A DNA stretch of 64,000 nucleotides from Diaporthe sp. PMI_573 (GCA_021399435.1 JAJTUP010000002.1:2790001-2854000), one strand, 5' to 3'; shown: positions 11,684 to 25,400, numbered from the stretch's first letter. Numbers and translations are program-made. The notes: a model not told the origin generated them from the sequence alone.

Positions 11684-12639
11684 ATGGCTGCCAACCCTTC
11701 CACAGCATCCCCCTCTTCTTCCCTTCAAGGCAAGGTTGCCATCATCACCGGTGGCTCAAAGGGAATCGGCAAGGCCTCGGCCATCGCGCTCGCGCGTCTT
11801 GGCGCAAACGTGGTCATCAACTATTCCTCTGACGAGGAAGCCGCACAAGGTGTCATCGCCGAGATTCAGAAGCTGGGCGCAGGCGAGGCACGCCTCGTGC
11901 GCGCTGATGCTAGCACTGTGGATGGCGTGCAGTCGCTTGTCAAGCAAACTGTCGATGTCTATTCCAAGATCGACGTGCTGATTCCCAACGCCGGCCTGCT
12001 GCCTATGAAGGACCTCGAGCACACTACCGAGGCCGACTTTGATCGGACCTTTGCTCTCAATGTCAAGGGCCCTTACTTCCTCGCCCAGGTAAAATTTCCT
12101 AATCCCTTAGGGCGTGAAACCCTCGGCATGGGATGGCCTGATCTCTGACCGCCCTTCCCATCACAGGCTGCCGCCCCGTACATGGCCCGTGGCTCCCACA
12201 TCATTTTCGTGTCCACTACCCTCACCACCGCATCCACAGTTTTGCCAGGGTACCTGCTCTACAATAGCACCAAGGGTGCTGTCGAGCAAATGACCCGCGT
12301 CATCAGCAAGGACCTGGGGCGGAAAGGCGTACTCGTCAATGCCGTGGCCCCCGGCCCTGTAAGTATTATTGTTCTCCTTTTACGGATCCCCGGCTTTCAT
12401 CTTTTGGAATTTTCCAGAATGAAACACTCTATGATCTATAGCAGGTGACTAATACGTACTAGACGGGCACCGAGCTCTTCTTCCGCGGCAAGAGCGAAGA
12501 ACTCCTCAAGACCATCGCCAACTTTAGTCCCCAGGGCCGGATTGGCACCCCTGAAGAGATCGCAGAGGCTGTTGTCTTCCTGGCCCACTCAACCTGGGTG
12601 TCAGGCCAAGTGCTCCGCGCTAATGGAGGTATGGCCTAG
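11684..12639 (+). CDS. Short-chain dehydrogenase/reductase (FabG-like), 257 aa
   Basis: Three exons: 11684-12088, 12167-12358 and 12463-12639, with all junctions in phase 0. The start is the ATG in ACCATGG, which puts the Rossmann fold about 16 residues in. The motif TGGSKGIG (residues 22-29) binds the cofactor, NAG is in the central region, and the catalytic pair is Y167-x3-K171 (YNSTK). It is a classical SDR of normal length and probably NADP(H)-dependent. In cluster A it could reduce a ketone or aldehyde of the PKS product, or oxidise an alcohol. The direction cannot be told from sequence. An in-frame extension upstream of the chosen ATG exists but has no domain character and is likely 5' leader. 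Confidence 0.92.
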
Positions 12640-13606
12640 GAAGAGGGTGATTGCATTTATCATATTGGTTCAGGGCAGAGAACGTGCCCATATCTCTAGT
12701 TATCCAGGGCGGAAAGGAAAGGGAATTTCGAAGAATGAAAGGGACCGGGGGGGGGGCGCAAAACTGTCTGACATAAGTAGAACAATTCGATTTGAGACGT
12801 CTACATCGAACTATTGGTGCACACTATTTCATGCAAACACACATTAAACGCCTTCACTAATCTTTTGCCCATGACTTTGAGCTATTGCAGTAGTCGGCTA
12901 GATGTCACTGAATACGAGAATATACGTATCCATTCTCGTAAACATGCCATCCTTCTGCCAGGTGCATTTTCCAACTTCCAACGATCACTTGTCGTTCCAA
13001 GAAAGTTTCGGGAACCGATCTCCATACTAGTTCAGAGTTGGATTAGTAGCACTTGAGATGGAGACAAACAAAATGCAGGGTACCACGCCTGTGGTTATTG
13101 CACTAAAGCCCCAGACAAGAGCAGGATTGTAAGACATGTGGGCTTAAGGTTTAGTGACTGGCCTGGCATTGCCCTGAATCCTCCAACGTCATGGGAACAC
13201 ACGATTAGGACGATTAGGCTCCCGAGCTTACTTGTACACCCTCAAGTGCGGATATGCAGTCAGACGGGTGGGGCGACCTTAGATCCCGGCGTGTAGCCTT
13301 GGGCCTTAAACATATCGGGGGCCAGCTTGCTTACGAGACGTCTCGGGCGCGGAGTTTCTCAGCTCTCTCTCACATTTGGATTTCATCCTCCTCGCTCCAT
13401 GAAGCCATGAACGGTGTGGCCTGATCAGGACAGCCCGGTGCGGCTGTCTAACTGATGACCGAATCTGACTAGCTTCAGAAGTTATACTTCTCATATCTAT
13501 ATATACTAAATGTTGAAGTCATGTATCAAACCAGTTCGACCGTGTACGAGAACTGCACACTGGCAGGGCCAAGTTTAGTTGCACAACACGCAAAATCATA
13601 CCCATC
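12640..13606. other. Intergenic region
   Basis: No gene seen. A G10 run lies near 12747-12756. The right part is the promoter of the dioxygenase, with a TATA-like stretch near 13498-13506. Confidence 0.6.
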
Positions 13607-14741
13607 ATGGGAAGCCAAAGCAGCGACAGCCCCATCCCCACCGTGGACGTGAGCGCGTTCCTGTTGCCCACAGCCTCTGAGGCGGAGCGTCAACAGGTTG
13701 TTGAAGACGTGCGCCATGCGTGTACAACCTATGGCTTCTTCACCCTGGTCGGGCATGGGATCCCGCCAGCGCAGCTGAACCAGGCTTTCGAGAGCAGCAA
13801 GCGCTTCTTTGCACTGCCCGAGGATAAGCGCAAGGAAGTTCACGTTGGCAAGGCCTTGGGCCGATCCTTCAGGGGCTGGGAGCCGCCTTTCATCCAGCAA
13901 CACAAGGGAGACTTGCTGCCGGACACGAAAGAGGTGAGTGATGATTGAGCCTCGATGTCCTATGGCTGTGTGATTCAGGTTCCCGCTGACGTTGATATAT
14001 GTGCATATAGACATTCATCGTAGGCAGAGAGGTCCCAGCAGATGACCCTGACGCCGGCAGCTTTCTCACCGGCCCCAACCTGTGGCCCGACCTTCCCCGC
14101 GAGGACTTCCAGGATGTGGTCCTGGCATACCAGTCCAGGATGGTGGAACTAGCGAAAGTTATTATTCGTATCCTGGTGGAAGGCTTGCCGAAGGAATGGG
14201 GGTGCCCGCCCGATGCACTCGACGGCCTCGCCGTCGATCCAGCAATTCCAATGCGCTTTCTTCACTACGGTCCGGTGAAGGAGAAGGATCCGCGCCAGTT
14301 CGGCGGTACGTCAAACTTTCATTGTCCCCACTTCCTTTCCCCTGAACCTTGGAGTAACTCTGTCTGTCCCGTCAAGTCGCCGCCCACACCGACTTCAGTA
14401 CCATCACCATCCTCCTGCAGCAGCCTGGTACCGAGGGTCTGCAGGTGTGGTTCCCGCCTACTGAGGACTGGATCCCCGTGCCGGTGGTCGAGGGCGGTTT
14501 CGTCATCAATATCGGCGACCTGATGCAGAAGTACTCGGCCGGATACTACCGCAGCGCCCGTCACCGTGTCATCACTTTCAGCGAGAAGGACAAGCACCGC
14601 TACAGTGTAGCGTTCTTCTTAGACGGGAACCTGCGGTTCAAGACCAAGCCGCTGGATGGCTCGGGCGAGGAGACTGAGGTAGGCGAATATGTCCGCTCGT
14701 GCTTGATGGGTACTCTGGGAACAAGAGGCCCGTTACTCTAG
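13607..14741 (+). CDS. 2-oxoglutarate/Fe(II)-dependent dioxygenase, 328 aa
   Basis: Three exons: 13607-13933, 14011-14305 and 14377-14741, giving 329 codons. The N-terminal DIOX_N region ([20 protein letters not shown]) is followed by the double-stranded beta-helix core. Iron ligands are H211 and D213 (HTDFST) and H270 (SARHRV). R282-x-S284 (RYS) would bind 2-oxoglutarate. This is a soluble enzyme of the isopenicillin-N-synthase-like superfamily. In citrinin-type and tropolone-type clusters, enzymes of this family hydroxylate the C-methyl group of a methylated aryl aldehyde made by a CMeT-R NR-PKS. The same role fits here because the neighbouring PKS has exactly that domain set. Assignment to the family is firm. 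The substrate is inferred from context. Confidence 0.93.
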
Positions 14742-14978
14742 ATATGAGTAGCTTTATCTACCTTTGAATGCAATGGAAACACATTGACCAAGCTGGGTTG
14801 TCTATGGAATCAGCTAGACCCCGTAGAGTGACACACACGGGTTCTTTCTCTGGCAGTGAAATGTAGTGAAGATCGCATGTTTGATATTGTAATGAGCATT
14901 CACTTCATTACGTCTACAAGTTCTCTTTCGTAGTTATATTGCAACAATGTACACCGAGGATGACGATGCAATTAAGTC

Positions 14979-16471
14979 TCACACCTTCCCCCTTATCAGT
15001 AGTCGCCAAGTGTGACCCAGATAAGCCGCCCTTGCAGCCATGAAGCCCACAACCCCAACCAGCATACCCAGCGCGCAGAACACCTTGAGCCACACGTAAG
15101 GGTCCCGGGTCTGGCTGCCCGCTGCCTCGGAAAGCTCGCCACCCACAGGCTGAGCGATGAGGACCGAGGGAGCAATGACGAGGTAGACAGCGCCAAGGTG
15201 CAGGCCCAGCTGGCTCATATCCGGACAGATCTGGGCTACCAGAGTGGGCACCATGGATACGAAAGTACCGGAGCCAAAGCCGTAGAGAGCCGCGAAGGCG
15301 ATCCGCCCGTCGTCCCACGGAGCAGCGATCCACACGCCGAGGACGAGTGCCACAGAAAAAAACGTGAAAGCGATGGTGGTATTGAAGCGTCCGTAGCGGT
15401 CGCCAAGCCAACCAGGCATGACTCGGCCCACCGTGCTGCCATTGAAGTAAGTTCCATGCTGTGCAACAAGGGCTATTGGATGTGTAACGTGGTAAAGACT
15501 TCAAAGGAGGTAGCATACCTGGTGGCACTCAAGATGACAAGCAGATTATTCGCCCGACGTACACTGTCACCGTCGTCCATCGCCTCAACAACCATGTAAT
15601 TGTAGGGGATAAAGACACCAAGGAAGTAGAAGAAGCACGCCAAAGCGAGCGTCAGAACAGCCCCTGGGCGCAGAAGTCTCACCGGCAGGAGATCCGTCGC
15701 ACGGAACGGCGCTGGAGAGCGGCCTGCAGGTAGAGGCCGGCGCGACGTGGTAGCAATGGCCACGATCATAAGGACAAAGTAGGTCAGGGCGACGGCACGA
15801 ATGGTCCAGGGGAAGCCGATGCGGTCGAACAGAACGGGGATGACGGCGGTGCCGATGACCGCGCCCAGGGCGCTCCCGGCGCTGACGAGACCGAGGGCCA
15901 GGCCTCGCCGGGCTCGGAACCAGGTCCCTGCGGCGGTGGTGCCAGCGACGAAGATGGCCCCGGTGCCCATTGCGCTGACGACGCTCTGAGCAGCAAAGAA
16001 CTGGCCATATGTGCGGCAGCTCGCGACGCCCAGCAGACCGCCCACGTGCAGGGCGGTGCCGATCACGAGGATTACCGTGGGGCCCAGGCGGTCGAACAAG
16101 GCGCCGAATATGGGCACGCCCAGGAAGAGGAGGGTCGTCTCGGCCGAGGAGATCCAGCCCACGGTGCTGGCACTGTAGTCACGCAGCTGGTGGGTGCTGT
16201 AATAGGCCTGGAATACACCTATGCATGTGATCCAACCAAAGGACACGAAAAGGCAGAGGAACCCGCCGACCACGGCCAGCCAGCCTCGGAACGATGTGTC
16301 GAGAGGGGGCAGACCGTCACTGCCTGCAACTGCATTTTCTCTGTCGGGGGCGGCACCGGCGCTGGACTGCGCGTGGTCGGGATGGTCGGGACGATGGGGA
16401 CCAGTCTTGGCAGCCTTCTCAAGATCGCGCCCATCGGTGCTGGACATGGCTGAGTCCGAAGTCGCGGACAT
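14979..16471 (-). CDS. MFS transporter, monocarboxylate-permease type, 469 aa
   Basis: Two exons: 15519-16471 and 14979-15435, with a phase-2 intron that restores the loop motif SATSTVGRVMPGWLGDRYGR. About 12 hydrophobic segments follow a 55-residue hydrophilic Pro/Asp-rich N-terminus. The first segment motif (FRGWLAVVGGFLCLFVSFGW) and the R-x-G-R loops are typical of fungal MCT-like (MCH/SLC16-like) carriers. Such carriers are common in citrinin/azaphilone-type clusters, where they export the acid product or move precursors. The gene runs divergently from the cluster A transcription factor, so the two share a 1.7-kb intergenic region. It ends 237 bp from the end of the convergent dioxygenase gene. 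Confidence 0.92.
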
Positions 16472-18181
16472 GGCTGTTTATTGGTCGTTCGATTCTGCTG
16501 CGTGATGGGAATCTTGGCTTGCGGGTGGCTTGACCCCACATGTATGATATACTGTGTGTAGGCAGACCGGCGGGCAGTAGGATCACATTACTTGCACATT
16601 ATTATTACCGGTTGCGCACAGCGTACGGCTCTGTAGGCTGAGCCTTTTGTATTTCGAGCATCGTGCCCACAATCGTGCATCAGCGGGACACGGTTCGGAG
16701 CTAAGACGGTCGTGAAAATACTGTGACACGTCGCGCGCTGGTTGCAACGATAACTCCGTCTGTGAGCGCGCTGAGGCTGGCTGGCTGGGCGTGGGCAAAT
16801 ACGGCCCGAGGGCTAAACTGTTTGCATTCGTGTGTGTGACACAAAGGGCTGGGCGCCGAGCTCCCAACGGCGTGATTACATGCGGAATTTGCGCTTCAGC
16901 CTCCATTGTCTGCCAGGCTATGCCTAGCATGGTAGTCACGGATCCGTGGGGAGCCAACGTGGTATTCTCGAAATACCAATGATATGCCGTGCATATCAAA
17001 GTACCCGAGGAAGGTACTGTCTACCATTCTGAGGTAGAGGATGCCGTGTCCTGCAAGTTGTTCCATAAGACTAGGCCCTTTGAATACATGGTTATATCGG
17101 CAGTGCACAAATCCTCCATGCCCCCGCGCCCCGAGTCCTGAGACCATGCAAAACACCAAGCTATGTCAGCAATACGATCGGGTACAAGTTACAAATATTC
17201 AGCCGCCATTAAGTCACTCTTGGCAACTCCTTACCTAGTAATTGGTTCCCTCACCGGTCCCTGAAAGGGCTACGCTGATGTAAGATGTCGGACTGGAGCC
17301 TTGGAACCGCAGGAGTGCGGTGATTGTCATGTACAGCTCCCCCCCCCCCATCCCTCGGCCTTGGCCTTGGGAGTTACCTGTTCAGCAGAAGCGCAGGGTC
17401 AGCTTTCCAATGGCAGCTTGTGACGGTACGCCCATTTGGTTGATTCAACGAGCGGTGAACAACTTTAGCAGGCAGTAAGCACAGCTCCCTCGCGTGAACA
17501 AGTGTGTGTTCGGGCCCGACCCGATTCGAGAAATAGAAGGAACGCACAAAAGCAATGGCCTTGCTCCTGATCATTGTTGTTTCATCGTGGCGTGGGATAT
17601 AGCCGCGGCGACAAGCGTGGGGCGATGATCACTTCTCCATTAAATGACTGTAACAAACTGCCTTACAAACTCAAATTCTGCGCTACCATCTCTCAACTGG
17701 CAGTCTGCCTAGTTCTTCAGCGTGGCCGTGTGCTGCGGGTCGATTCAATTCAGCAGAGGATTCCTCCGTTCGAGCTGGGGGGATATGGACAGCTCGAGAC
17801 TAATACTGTGACTTGGAACTCAACTATTAGTCGACGTGTACCACCACATGTAGACTGGTTTGGGATGCGCATGGATCGCCTGCATGCATTTGCTAGTTAG
17901 CTGTGGTGCAAATGGGTGATTCATCCCTTTTTCTTCCTTCTTCTGTAGCATGAACAGGAGATTCGTCAGCCCACCCAGTCACACCTGCTCTTCTTGTTCA
18001 CCAACATTGAGACCTCGTGGGAGCAAACCATAAACTCCACACGGTACTGTCCCTTACTAAGTCTCAGACCTGTGTTCTCTCTGCTCCGGCTGCAATGCTA
18101 ATCATAACAGACCAATTTACTCTCAAAGTGAAGGTTCCTTGAAGGCAGGGACCCCGTATCACAGTCGGCAAAACGGAACCC
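16472..18181. other. Intergenic region, divergent MFS / Zn2Cys6 promoters
   Basis: About 1.7 kb without a supported gene. It contains a poly-C run near 17340-17349. It is expected to hold both the transporter and the regulator promoters. Confidence 0.6.
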
Positions 18182-20480
18182 ATGTTAGTCCGCTCCAGTG
18201 CGGGCAATGACAGCTCGGACGGCTCTCCTCAGGCTCCACGGACTCGGCAGCAACCTGGGGCGGCCTGTGATGAGTGTCGTCGTCGCAAGCTCCGGTGCGA
18301 TCGGCAGAGGCCCCGGTGCGGGGCCTGTCAGACATCTGGCGCCACCTGTGTTATACCTGCCACCAAGCCGGCGCGCGGCCCCAAGCGAGGATATCTCAAG
18401 ACGCTGCAGGCGAGGATATGTATGCAACTTCTTTCCATGTCGTACATGAGTATTGTGTGCTTGCTGACGCAATGTTGGCTTGGGAAGCGGCTCTCGAGGG
18501 GGCCGTCGGCAACCAGCCGTGCGTGCTGTCCAATCCGCCGTCAGCTGGGGACGTGTCCAACACGTCTTTAGACATGGGGGAAATTCCGGACTTCACGGAC
18601 TTAGGAGATATAAGCGGAATGGATCTGGACCAGCTTGCATGGCCGCTGGGAATTTCAGAAGAGGGTGACTCGTTGCCCAGCTCGTGCCACATCTCGTACG
18701 ACGACAAGGATATCCTATCAACATTGGAGGCCCCAGATAGCTGGTCTGCGTTGATTCAAGATGCCATTCAGCCAGGATGCACTTCCAGACCAGCAAAGAA
18801 TATCATGCCTCGCCGCGAAACTGCCACTCGGCCCAACTCAGGCCCACAAACCCCCGCAAATACCGACGAGAGCAGCAGTCCAGGATGCTCATCTGACGTG
18901 ACAATACCCAGTTTGGTTCAGGCTGACTTGTAAGTACCGGCAACTTTAACTTCGTTCCTTCTGCTCAGTCTGTCCCTGAGTTTGCCATATCTCACAGCCC
19001 ACAGGGACCAGCTATATATGGACAGGATACATATGTTCATACCAATACTACACCATGGCCGATGCGTCGAGTGGGCTAAGTCCGAGCCAGGAACCATGAG
19101 CGAGGTACAGACTGCTCTCCGGAACGCGATGTGGACTTTGTCTGCCTCAGCTTCGGCCTACCATCTAACGCTCCGGGATTCGCTCTACCAGCGGGCAAGG
19201 CAGGCCCTCGAAAACCTCGACCAGCGTAACTGTGGTGCAGATGACAGTACTACGACGACTGTCGCTCCCGTTACCACAGCTGCAGACACCGAGGTTGTTC
19301 AGGCATGGCTGCTGCTGGCCGTATATGAGCTCATGTGCGTCAGCTTTCGCCGTGCCTGGATCACCGCAGGGCGGGCTTTCCGCCTCATCCAACTGGATTC
19401 CGCCTGGACGGAAGCCGATGGTGGAGTTCCCACTGAGATGATTTCAGGCAATCAACATCATCAAGCAAAGTGGATTGAGATTGAGCAGCGGAGGAGGACC
19501 TTTTGGTTCGCATACTGCCTGGATAGACTCATGAGCCTGCGCAATGGATCACCTCCCACTTTTGGCGAGCGAGTGAGCACTTGTTCTCCTATCCATCACC
19601 TTCTTGCTACGCCGGTCATGGACGATAACATGTGTAAACATTGAACAGGTGTCAGTACGGCTGCCTTGTCCCGAGGCCGCGTTCCAATACGGCCAACCCG
19701 TTCCTATGGGCTTCTTATCGGAACGTAAGGCTACAGCAATAGCTTCCACACCCAATGGTCCCACGATGGTCCCATCGTCCACATTTCATGAATGCATAAT
19801 GGCCGCCACCGTTGCCGGCCACGCCCTGTCACACCGCCGGCAGGCCGTGATGGATATAGCGGCGGAGCGGAACACAACTAATGCGCGGACGCCGCACGGC
19901 ATTTTCGCCTTCTGGGACCGCCACGCCTGGCTCGACTCGCTCGTATCCGATAGCATGAGCTCGTTCGCCGCGCACCATCCTCCCGCAGCGCAGGAGCGGG
20001 ACCCTATGTTAATGTTTCTAGCCATGGCGTGGCGCGCAATCGTGCTTTATCTATGGCACACAGCAGAGGGCATTCCGGCCCCGGCTCCGGCTCAAGACCA
20101 CGACGTGACCCACGCCATGGGACTTGACCCGTCGTCGTCTGCGCAGATGTCCGATAGGGCGGCGCAGGAGGTCTTGCGGTTGATGGGAAAGATGTCCGAG
20201 TTGAACAGCTGGAAGGTGTGTGGCTTTTCAATGTTCCTTTCTGTCACTTCGTCCTCACCGGACCTCCTATTCATGTTCTCTATCTTAACGCCCTTGGCTG
20301 ACTCGACTTTGCTCACGACAGGTTCATCCGCTCATGAGCATACCTTTGACACTATGTGCTGAGCTGCTTGCGCCCAGGCCTGACCTCATGGCGGCATTTT
20401 CGCAGAAACTAAACGAGATCATGCAAGCTGCCCACAGTCTCGGACCATTATCCGGAGCGGAAATGCGAGCTTATCAATGA
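18182..20480 (+). CDS. Zn2Cys6 transcription factor, cluster A regulator, 657 aa
   Basis: Five exons: 18182-18419, 18488-18929, 19005-19572, 19649-20215 and 20322-20480, joining to 658 codons. The binuclear zinc cluster is near residues 29-56 with spacing C-x2-C-x6-C-x6-C-x2-C-x6-C. A basic linker (GPKRGYLKTLQ) and a short coiled-coil segment follow. An acidic, Asp-rich central part (EIPDFTDLGDISGMDLD) looks like an activation region. The second half contains the fungal-specific middle homology region (LYMDRIHMFIPILH; QRRRTFWFAYCLDR). It lies 2 kb upstream of the CMeT-R PKS on the same strand, so it most likely activates cluster A. It differs from the AflR-type factor at 58.9 kb in length and architecture. 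Confidence 0.92.
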
Positions 20481-22450
20481 GTTGCAGGGCTTGCATCTAA
20501 GTCTTGCCTTACTATTCTCTAGACGGCTATTGTGGACAGGACAAAGCCCAGGAAATTCTGTGATCAGTAAGATTAGTTGACTGACAAGTGTTGGGTCAAC
20601 CTGGGCTGGGAACATGAGAGGATGAACGATAGCTGGTTTTATGGTTGATTGTCTACGCTCAAGCTGTGCAGGGAGATATGTTGAGTATGCACAAACTTTC
20701 TCTGCCCATGGGCTTGGGGCTTTCTCTTTGACGGAAGACTCCTTGCGAATGGCATCTAGCATTTCCATCAACGCGACAAGAAGCCGCGGGGCGTCTTGAG
20801 AAGGCTGAAAATTGTTCACCACAGTCATGAATGCAGTCATGAATGTTGCTCAGGCCGACTAACTATGTGTGCCAATGCCGTGTCGAGATCGACGTCTGAA
20901 TAAAGACCTCAGATCATGGGTAGATTCGTCACATGACTCTCATACTCGTGTTACACTGCCGCATCTCTCCCGCTGAGCCTCGTTTGTTACACTGAGACCG
21001 AGACATCCATTGGCAACTTTGTCTTGACGTCCACGGTTGTGGCCCGGCAAACTATCAGACCCCTTGACTTCTCAAAATCCAGAATCTACCCAAATAGACT
21101 CTTCATAATTAGAATTTAGTGACAGCATTTCAGAGTATTTTACCCATCAGAACAATGTCAGGTTGATCCTCGAATCCTTCATTCGTGCCATCCACCAACT
21201 TCTTTCGTATTCTACACCCAGCTATTGAATCCATCCGCCTACGGTGGCAATGAGTCCTCAATGGGCGCCCCACAGATGGAGGATCAAGCGCACAAACTTG
21301 TTTGAGTCCAAATTCATAATATCACCGAATTCAGCCGCTCAGGTATGTTGTGCTATTCTTACCTCGAATAACCCCACGTAAGGCCAAGATGAATTCACAG
21401 TTTCGCTTCCCGAAACCGACACTTGGAACAGCTGCGGCTGCATGGTCTAGCTTCCGACTGACTGCTGAAGGATCACGTAGACTACAATTCCTCAGGCTGC
21501 GACGTCCTCGGCGCGGAGTTACTCACGATTCGTTCAAATCTGACCTCGGCGCAGCTTGGCACATTACACAGTTCCGAAGGATGCAGCACATGGCAGCACA
21601 GTTCGGGACCGGCCGGACGGCGCGGGCGGCAAATGTGTGGGATGGGTCCGCCTACGGTGATGACTGCATAACCACCACACGCGTTAGGACAAGTACCCTC
21701 AACGTGCCGGTCAGCCTTTGTGGCCCCGGCGCCGCTGAGATGTCCGCATGGCAAATTATGCGGACCTCATACCACGTTACGCAACCATGCTACGTGACAA
21801 ACAAAGTCGCGACACATGCTTCTGTCCGCTCAAGTTGCGGAGTCTGGGAGTCGTCGCCGGGCTACCAGTACACATCCTCGGATGGATTGATTATCCCGCA
21901 TCCGCCGCAGGAGAGCATACCGATCTTCTGCAAGCTGGCCAGCGTGTCGGTGTCATGGGATCAGGGATGTCCCGACCGAGTTCTTTGCCCATAGAATGTT
22001 GGGAACCAATTTGTCGAAAAGGGCGTCGTGAACTGCTTGGCACCCGCTGAGGCTCTGCACTGAAGCCACACGGGCTTGGAAAATTGTGCCGTGACGTATG
22101 CGGATGCCATCAACTCGGACAGCTTGGATCTCGGCGCTCAAGGTCGAGTCGAGTTCCTCTTTGAGCGACGGGGAGCCAACACAAGTAGGACGGAGTATAA
22201 AGGAATCGAAATGTTCTTTAATTGAGCTCAACAGTTTGTTATTCTGCGCCACATAGAAGTCCTGGGTCTACCGTTCAACCAGGCTGATGACCCATTATTC
22301 CTTGTCTTTTTATTAAATCCAGGGCTTTGGGTACCTTGAACTCTCTGCGCCTGTCAGAATTTTACGAAGTTTAGAAGCCCCTCAACTGGCGTCGTCACGG
22401 TATAATCTCAACATAAACCTTGTGAACCAAGTCAGACCCGGGCCATCACC
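20481..22450. other. Intergenic region upstream of the CMeT-R PKS
   Basis: About 2 kb. Overlapping short frames exist on both strands (for example 21350-21994) but none has a domain or plausible exon structure. The last few hundred bases are the PKS promoter. Confidence 0.6.
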
Positions 22451-25400
22451 ATGACGAAGATCGCGCATCAAGATCTCGGAACCTTCCCAGCTGTGCTCCT
22501 TTTCGGCTCACTGGCTCTGTCATTCGACGCTTCCGAATTCCACAGATTCAGAAAAACTGTGCTCGGGACGAAATCCCTGAGCTGGCTTGTGGATGCTCTT
22601 TCAACCCTTGTCGACGAATGCGAGGTCATTTTCGCCGAGTTACCGACTCTGAAGAGAGCCAACGTACGTGATCAGCTTCTCGACCTCCGAGATGCTCTTT
22701 CCACCGGCCGCTCACTGCGCGTGGATGGCCACGTGCCCAGTGCTGTGCTTATTCCACTCGTCGTGGCCTCACATCTGGCCCAATATGTGACATTATTGGA
22801 ACACAGTGGATTGACGCATGAAGAGTTCGTCTCCAAGGTAGATGGCGAGACCTTAGGCCTTTGCACGGGTCTCTTAGGCGCGTTTGCTGTGGCTAGCTCA
22901 AACACCCAGGGCGACCTACAAATGTATGGGTCTGCTTCGGTGCGCCTTGGTATGCTTGTGGGGCTTGTTGTCGATCTGGGCGAAGCTCTCAGCCCGTCTA
23001 AGTCTCTCAGCGTGGGCTGGAACTCACCCGAGGCATACGATGATATGCTCCGGGCCTTGAAAGACGCTCCCGGAGCATATAAGTCAGTCGGCTATGATGA
23101 AAATCGGGCCACTGTCACAGCGAATGCTTCTGCGGCTCCACAGCTCCAGTCAAAACTCAAGGCACATGGGCTCACGGCGTCAGAGATTGGTCTCTACGGG
23201 CGCTATCACTCTCCAGGAAACGTTGAAATACTGGAACAAGTCGTGGCATTTTGCGACAGGCACACCCAATTCCAACTGGCGGACGCTTTACACGCCGCCG
23301 TACCCACACGTTCCGATGATGCGAGCGGCAAACACGTTACCGAGGGCGGATTACATGTCCACGCATTACGGGCTATTTTGGTAGATTCACCCATATGGCA
23401 TGAAGTCCTCTCTTCCGCATGGTTGGAAAACGGCAAAAATGGAGTCCTGCTGTCCTTTGGTTCGGAGAAATGTGTGCCTCCATCTGTGCTTCGAAAGGCG
23501 AGCGGAAGACTAGTGCACGTTGCGGAGTCTTACTCGTTCATTGAAAAGGCTGAGTCCAAGGCTGGTCACAGCAATCAAGGCTACTCGGAACGACCATGGC
23601 AAGACAATGATATTGCCGTCGTAGGGATGGCCTGCAAGCTTCCAGGGGCGAACGACGTGGCTGAGTTCTGGGACCTACTGGCCTCGGCCAAGCCTCAGCA
23701 CCAGGAAATCGGCGTCGGTCACCCACGATTCGATTTCCATGACACACCCACACGTTCAGCTGACGATCCTGGAATGCGCAATCGCCGGTGGTTCGCCAAC
23801 CTTGTTAGTGGTGCCGAGCAGTTCGACCACCGCTTCTTCTCAAAGAGTCCGCGCGAGAGCGCCTCTATGGATCCCGCCCAGCGCTTGTTGCTCCAGGTGG
23901 CATACCAGGCTGTCGAGCAGAGCGGCCGCCTAAACGGCTATGGAACGCAAGACAGCAATGTTGGCGTGTACATAGGCACGACTGGCAACGAATACCAAGC
24001 CAACGCTGCAAGCCAGGGAGCCAATGCCTTCACCACGACAGGAAATCTGCAGGGTTTCATAGCGGGAAAAGTCAGCCACCACTTCGGCTGGACAGGTCCC
24101 GCGATGGTGGTGGACACAGCCTGCAGCGGGTCGCTCGTGGCCATCCACCAGGCATGCAACGCCTTGGTCTCGGGAGAGTGCTCGGCAGCCCTCGCAGGCG
24201 GCGCCCACGTCCTAACGCAGCCGGCCTGGTTCCAGAATCTGGCAGCCGGCCAGTTCCTGAGCCCTACAGGCCAGTGCAAGCCCTTTGACGCCTCTGCCGA
24301 CGGCTATTGCCGGGGCGAGGGCGTGGGTGCGGTGTTTCTGAAGCGTATGGACCGTGCTGTCGCCGATGGGGACTCAGTCCTGGGCGTCATTGCCGCCACG
24401 GCAGTGCAACAGAACATGAACTGCACTCCAATCTTTGTGCCGAATGTGCCTTCTCTGGGCGACCTCTTTCGTACCGTGACCACCAAAGCGCGTGTGAGAC
24501 CGTCGCAGATCTCAGTGGTCGAAGCGCATGGTACGGGGACTCCCGTGGGCGATCCGGCCGAGTACGCCAGCATCAAAGCTGTGCTGGGCGGAGACAACCG
24601 GAACGCCGACAAGCCTCTCGTGATAAGCTCCGTCAAAGGCCTTGTGGGACATCTGGAGGGCACATCTGGTGTTGTAGCCTTGATCAAACTTCTTCTGATG
24701 CTGTATGTCGGTCGGGTGCCGCCACAGGCCAGTTTCACCACCATCAACCCGGCCATCGGAGCACGACCGACGGATAATATGATCATTCCTACCAAGTCGC
24801 AGCCGTGGAACGCCGACTTCCGCATGGCCCTGATGTAAGTCTTCATAATAGTGTTCCAGCCTCCACCGGGAGGGACAATTCATTCCTCCATACGAATTAA
24901 GGCTAACCCGTGATGTCGACAGAAATAACTACGGCGCTTCCGGGTCCAACGCATCCATGGTGCTCGCTCAGCCACCGACGCTGCGAGCAATGCAAACGAG
25001 TCTCATGCCAACTGGGGTCAAGTACCCGTTCTGGCTGAGTGCTCATGACAGCGACAGTCTCGGTCGCCGTGCCAAAGTCCTTCGCAGTTATGTTGATCGA
25101 GCACGGGGCCGCCACTCGCTCGCCAACCTCTCATACAATGTTGCTCGCCAGAGCAATCGCGCTCTCGATAAACGCGTGGTGTTCAGTGCTGATTCTTTGG
25201 ATGAACTGGACCGGAAGCTCGCTTCAATGGGCACAGGAGAGCCTCGGCCAGCGGGGGATAAAGCCGTCGTACTATGTTTTGGTGGTCAAGTGTCCACCTC
25301 CGTCGGTCTCGACCGCCGGCTCTACGAGAACACAGCCCTTCTGAAGAGACATATTGACAGAGTTGATGCGGTAGCCCGCTCTTTGGGCGTCGAAAGCATC

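Noticed and set aside
21350..21994. Possible gene upstream of the CMeT-R PKS
   Set aside because: Overlapping frames on both strands, low-complexity translation and no domain or splice structure.
24835..24922. Apparent truncation of the CMeT-R PKS after the KS domain
   Set aside because: The stop lies inside an 88-bp intron with GTAAGT donor and CAG acceptor. Splicing restores INNYGASGSN in frame.
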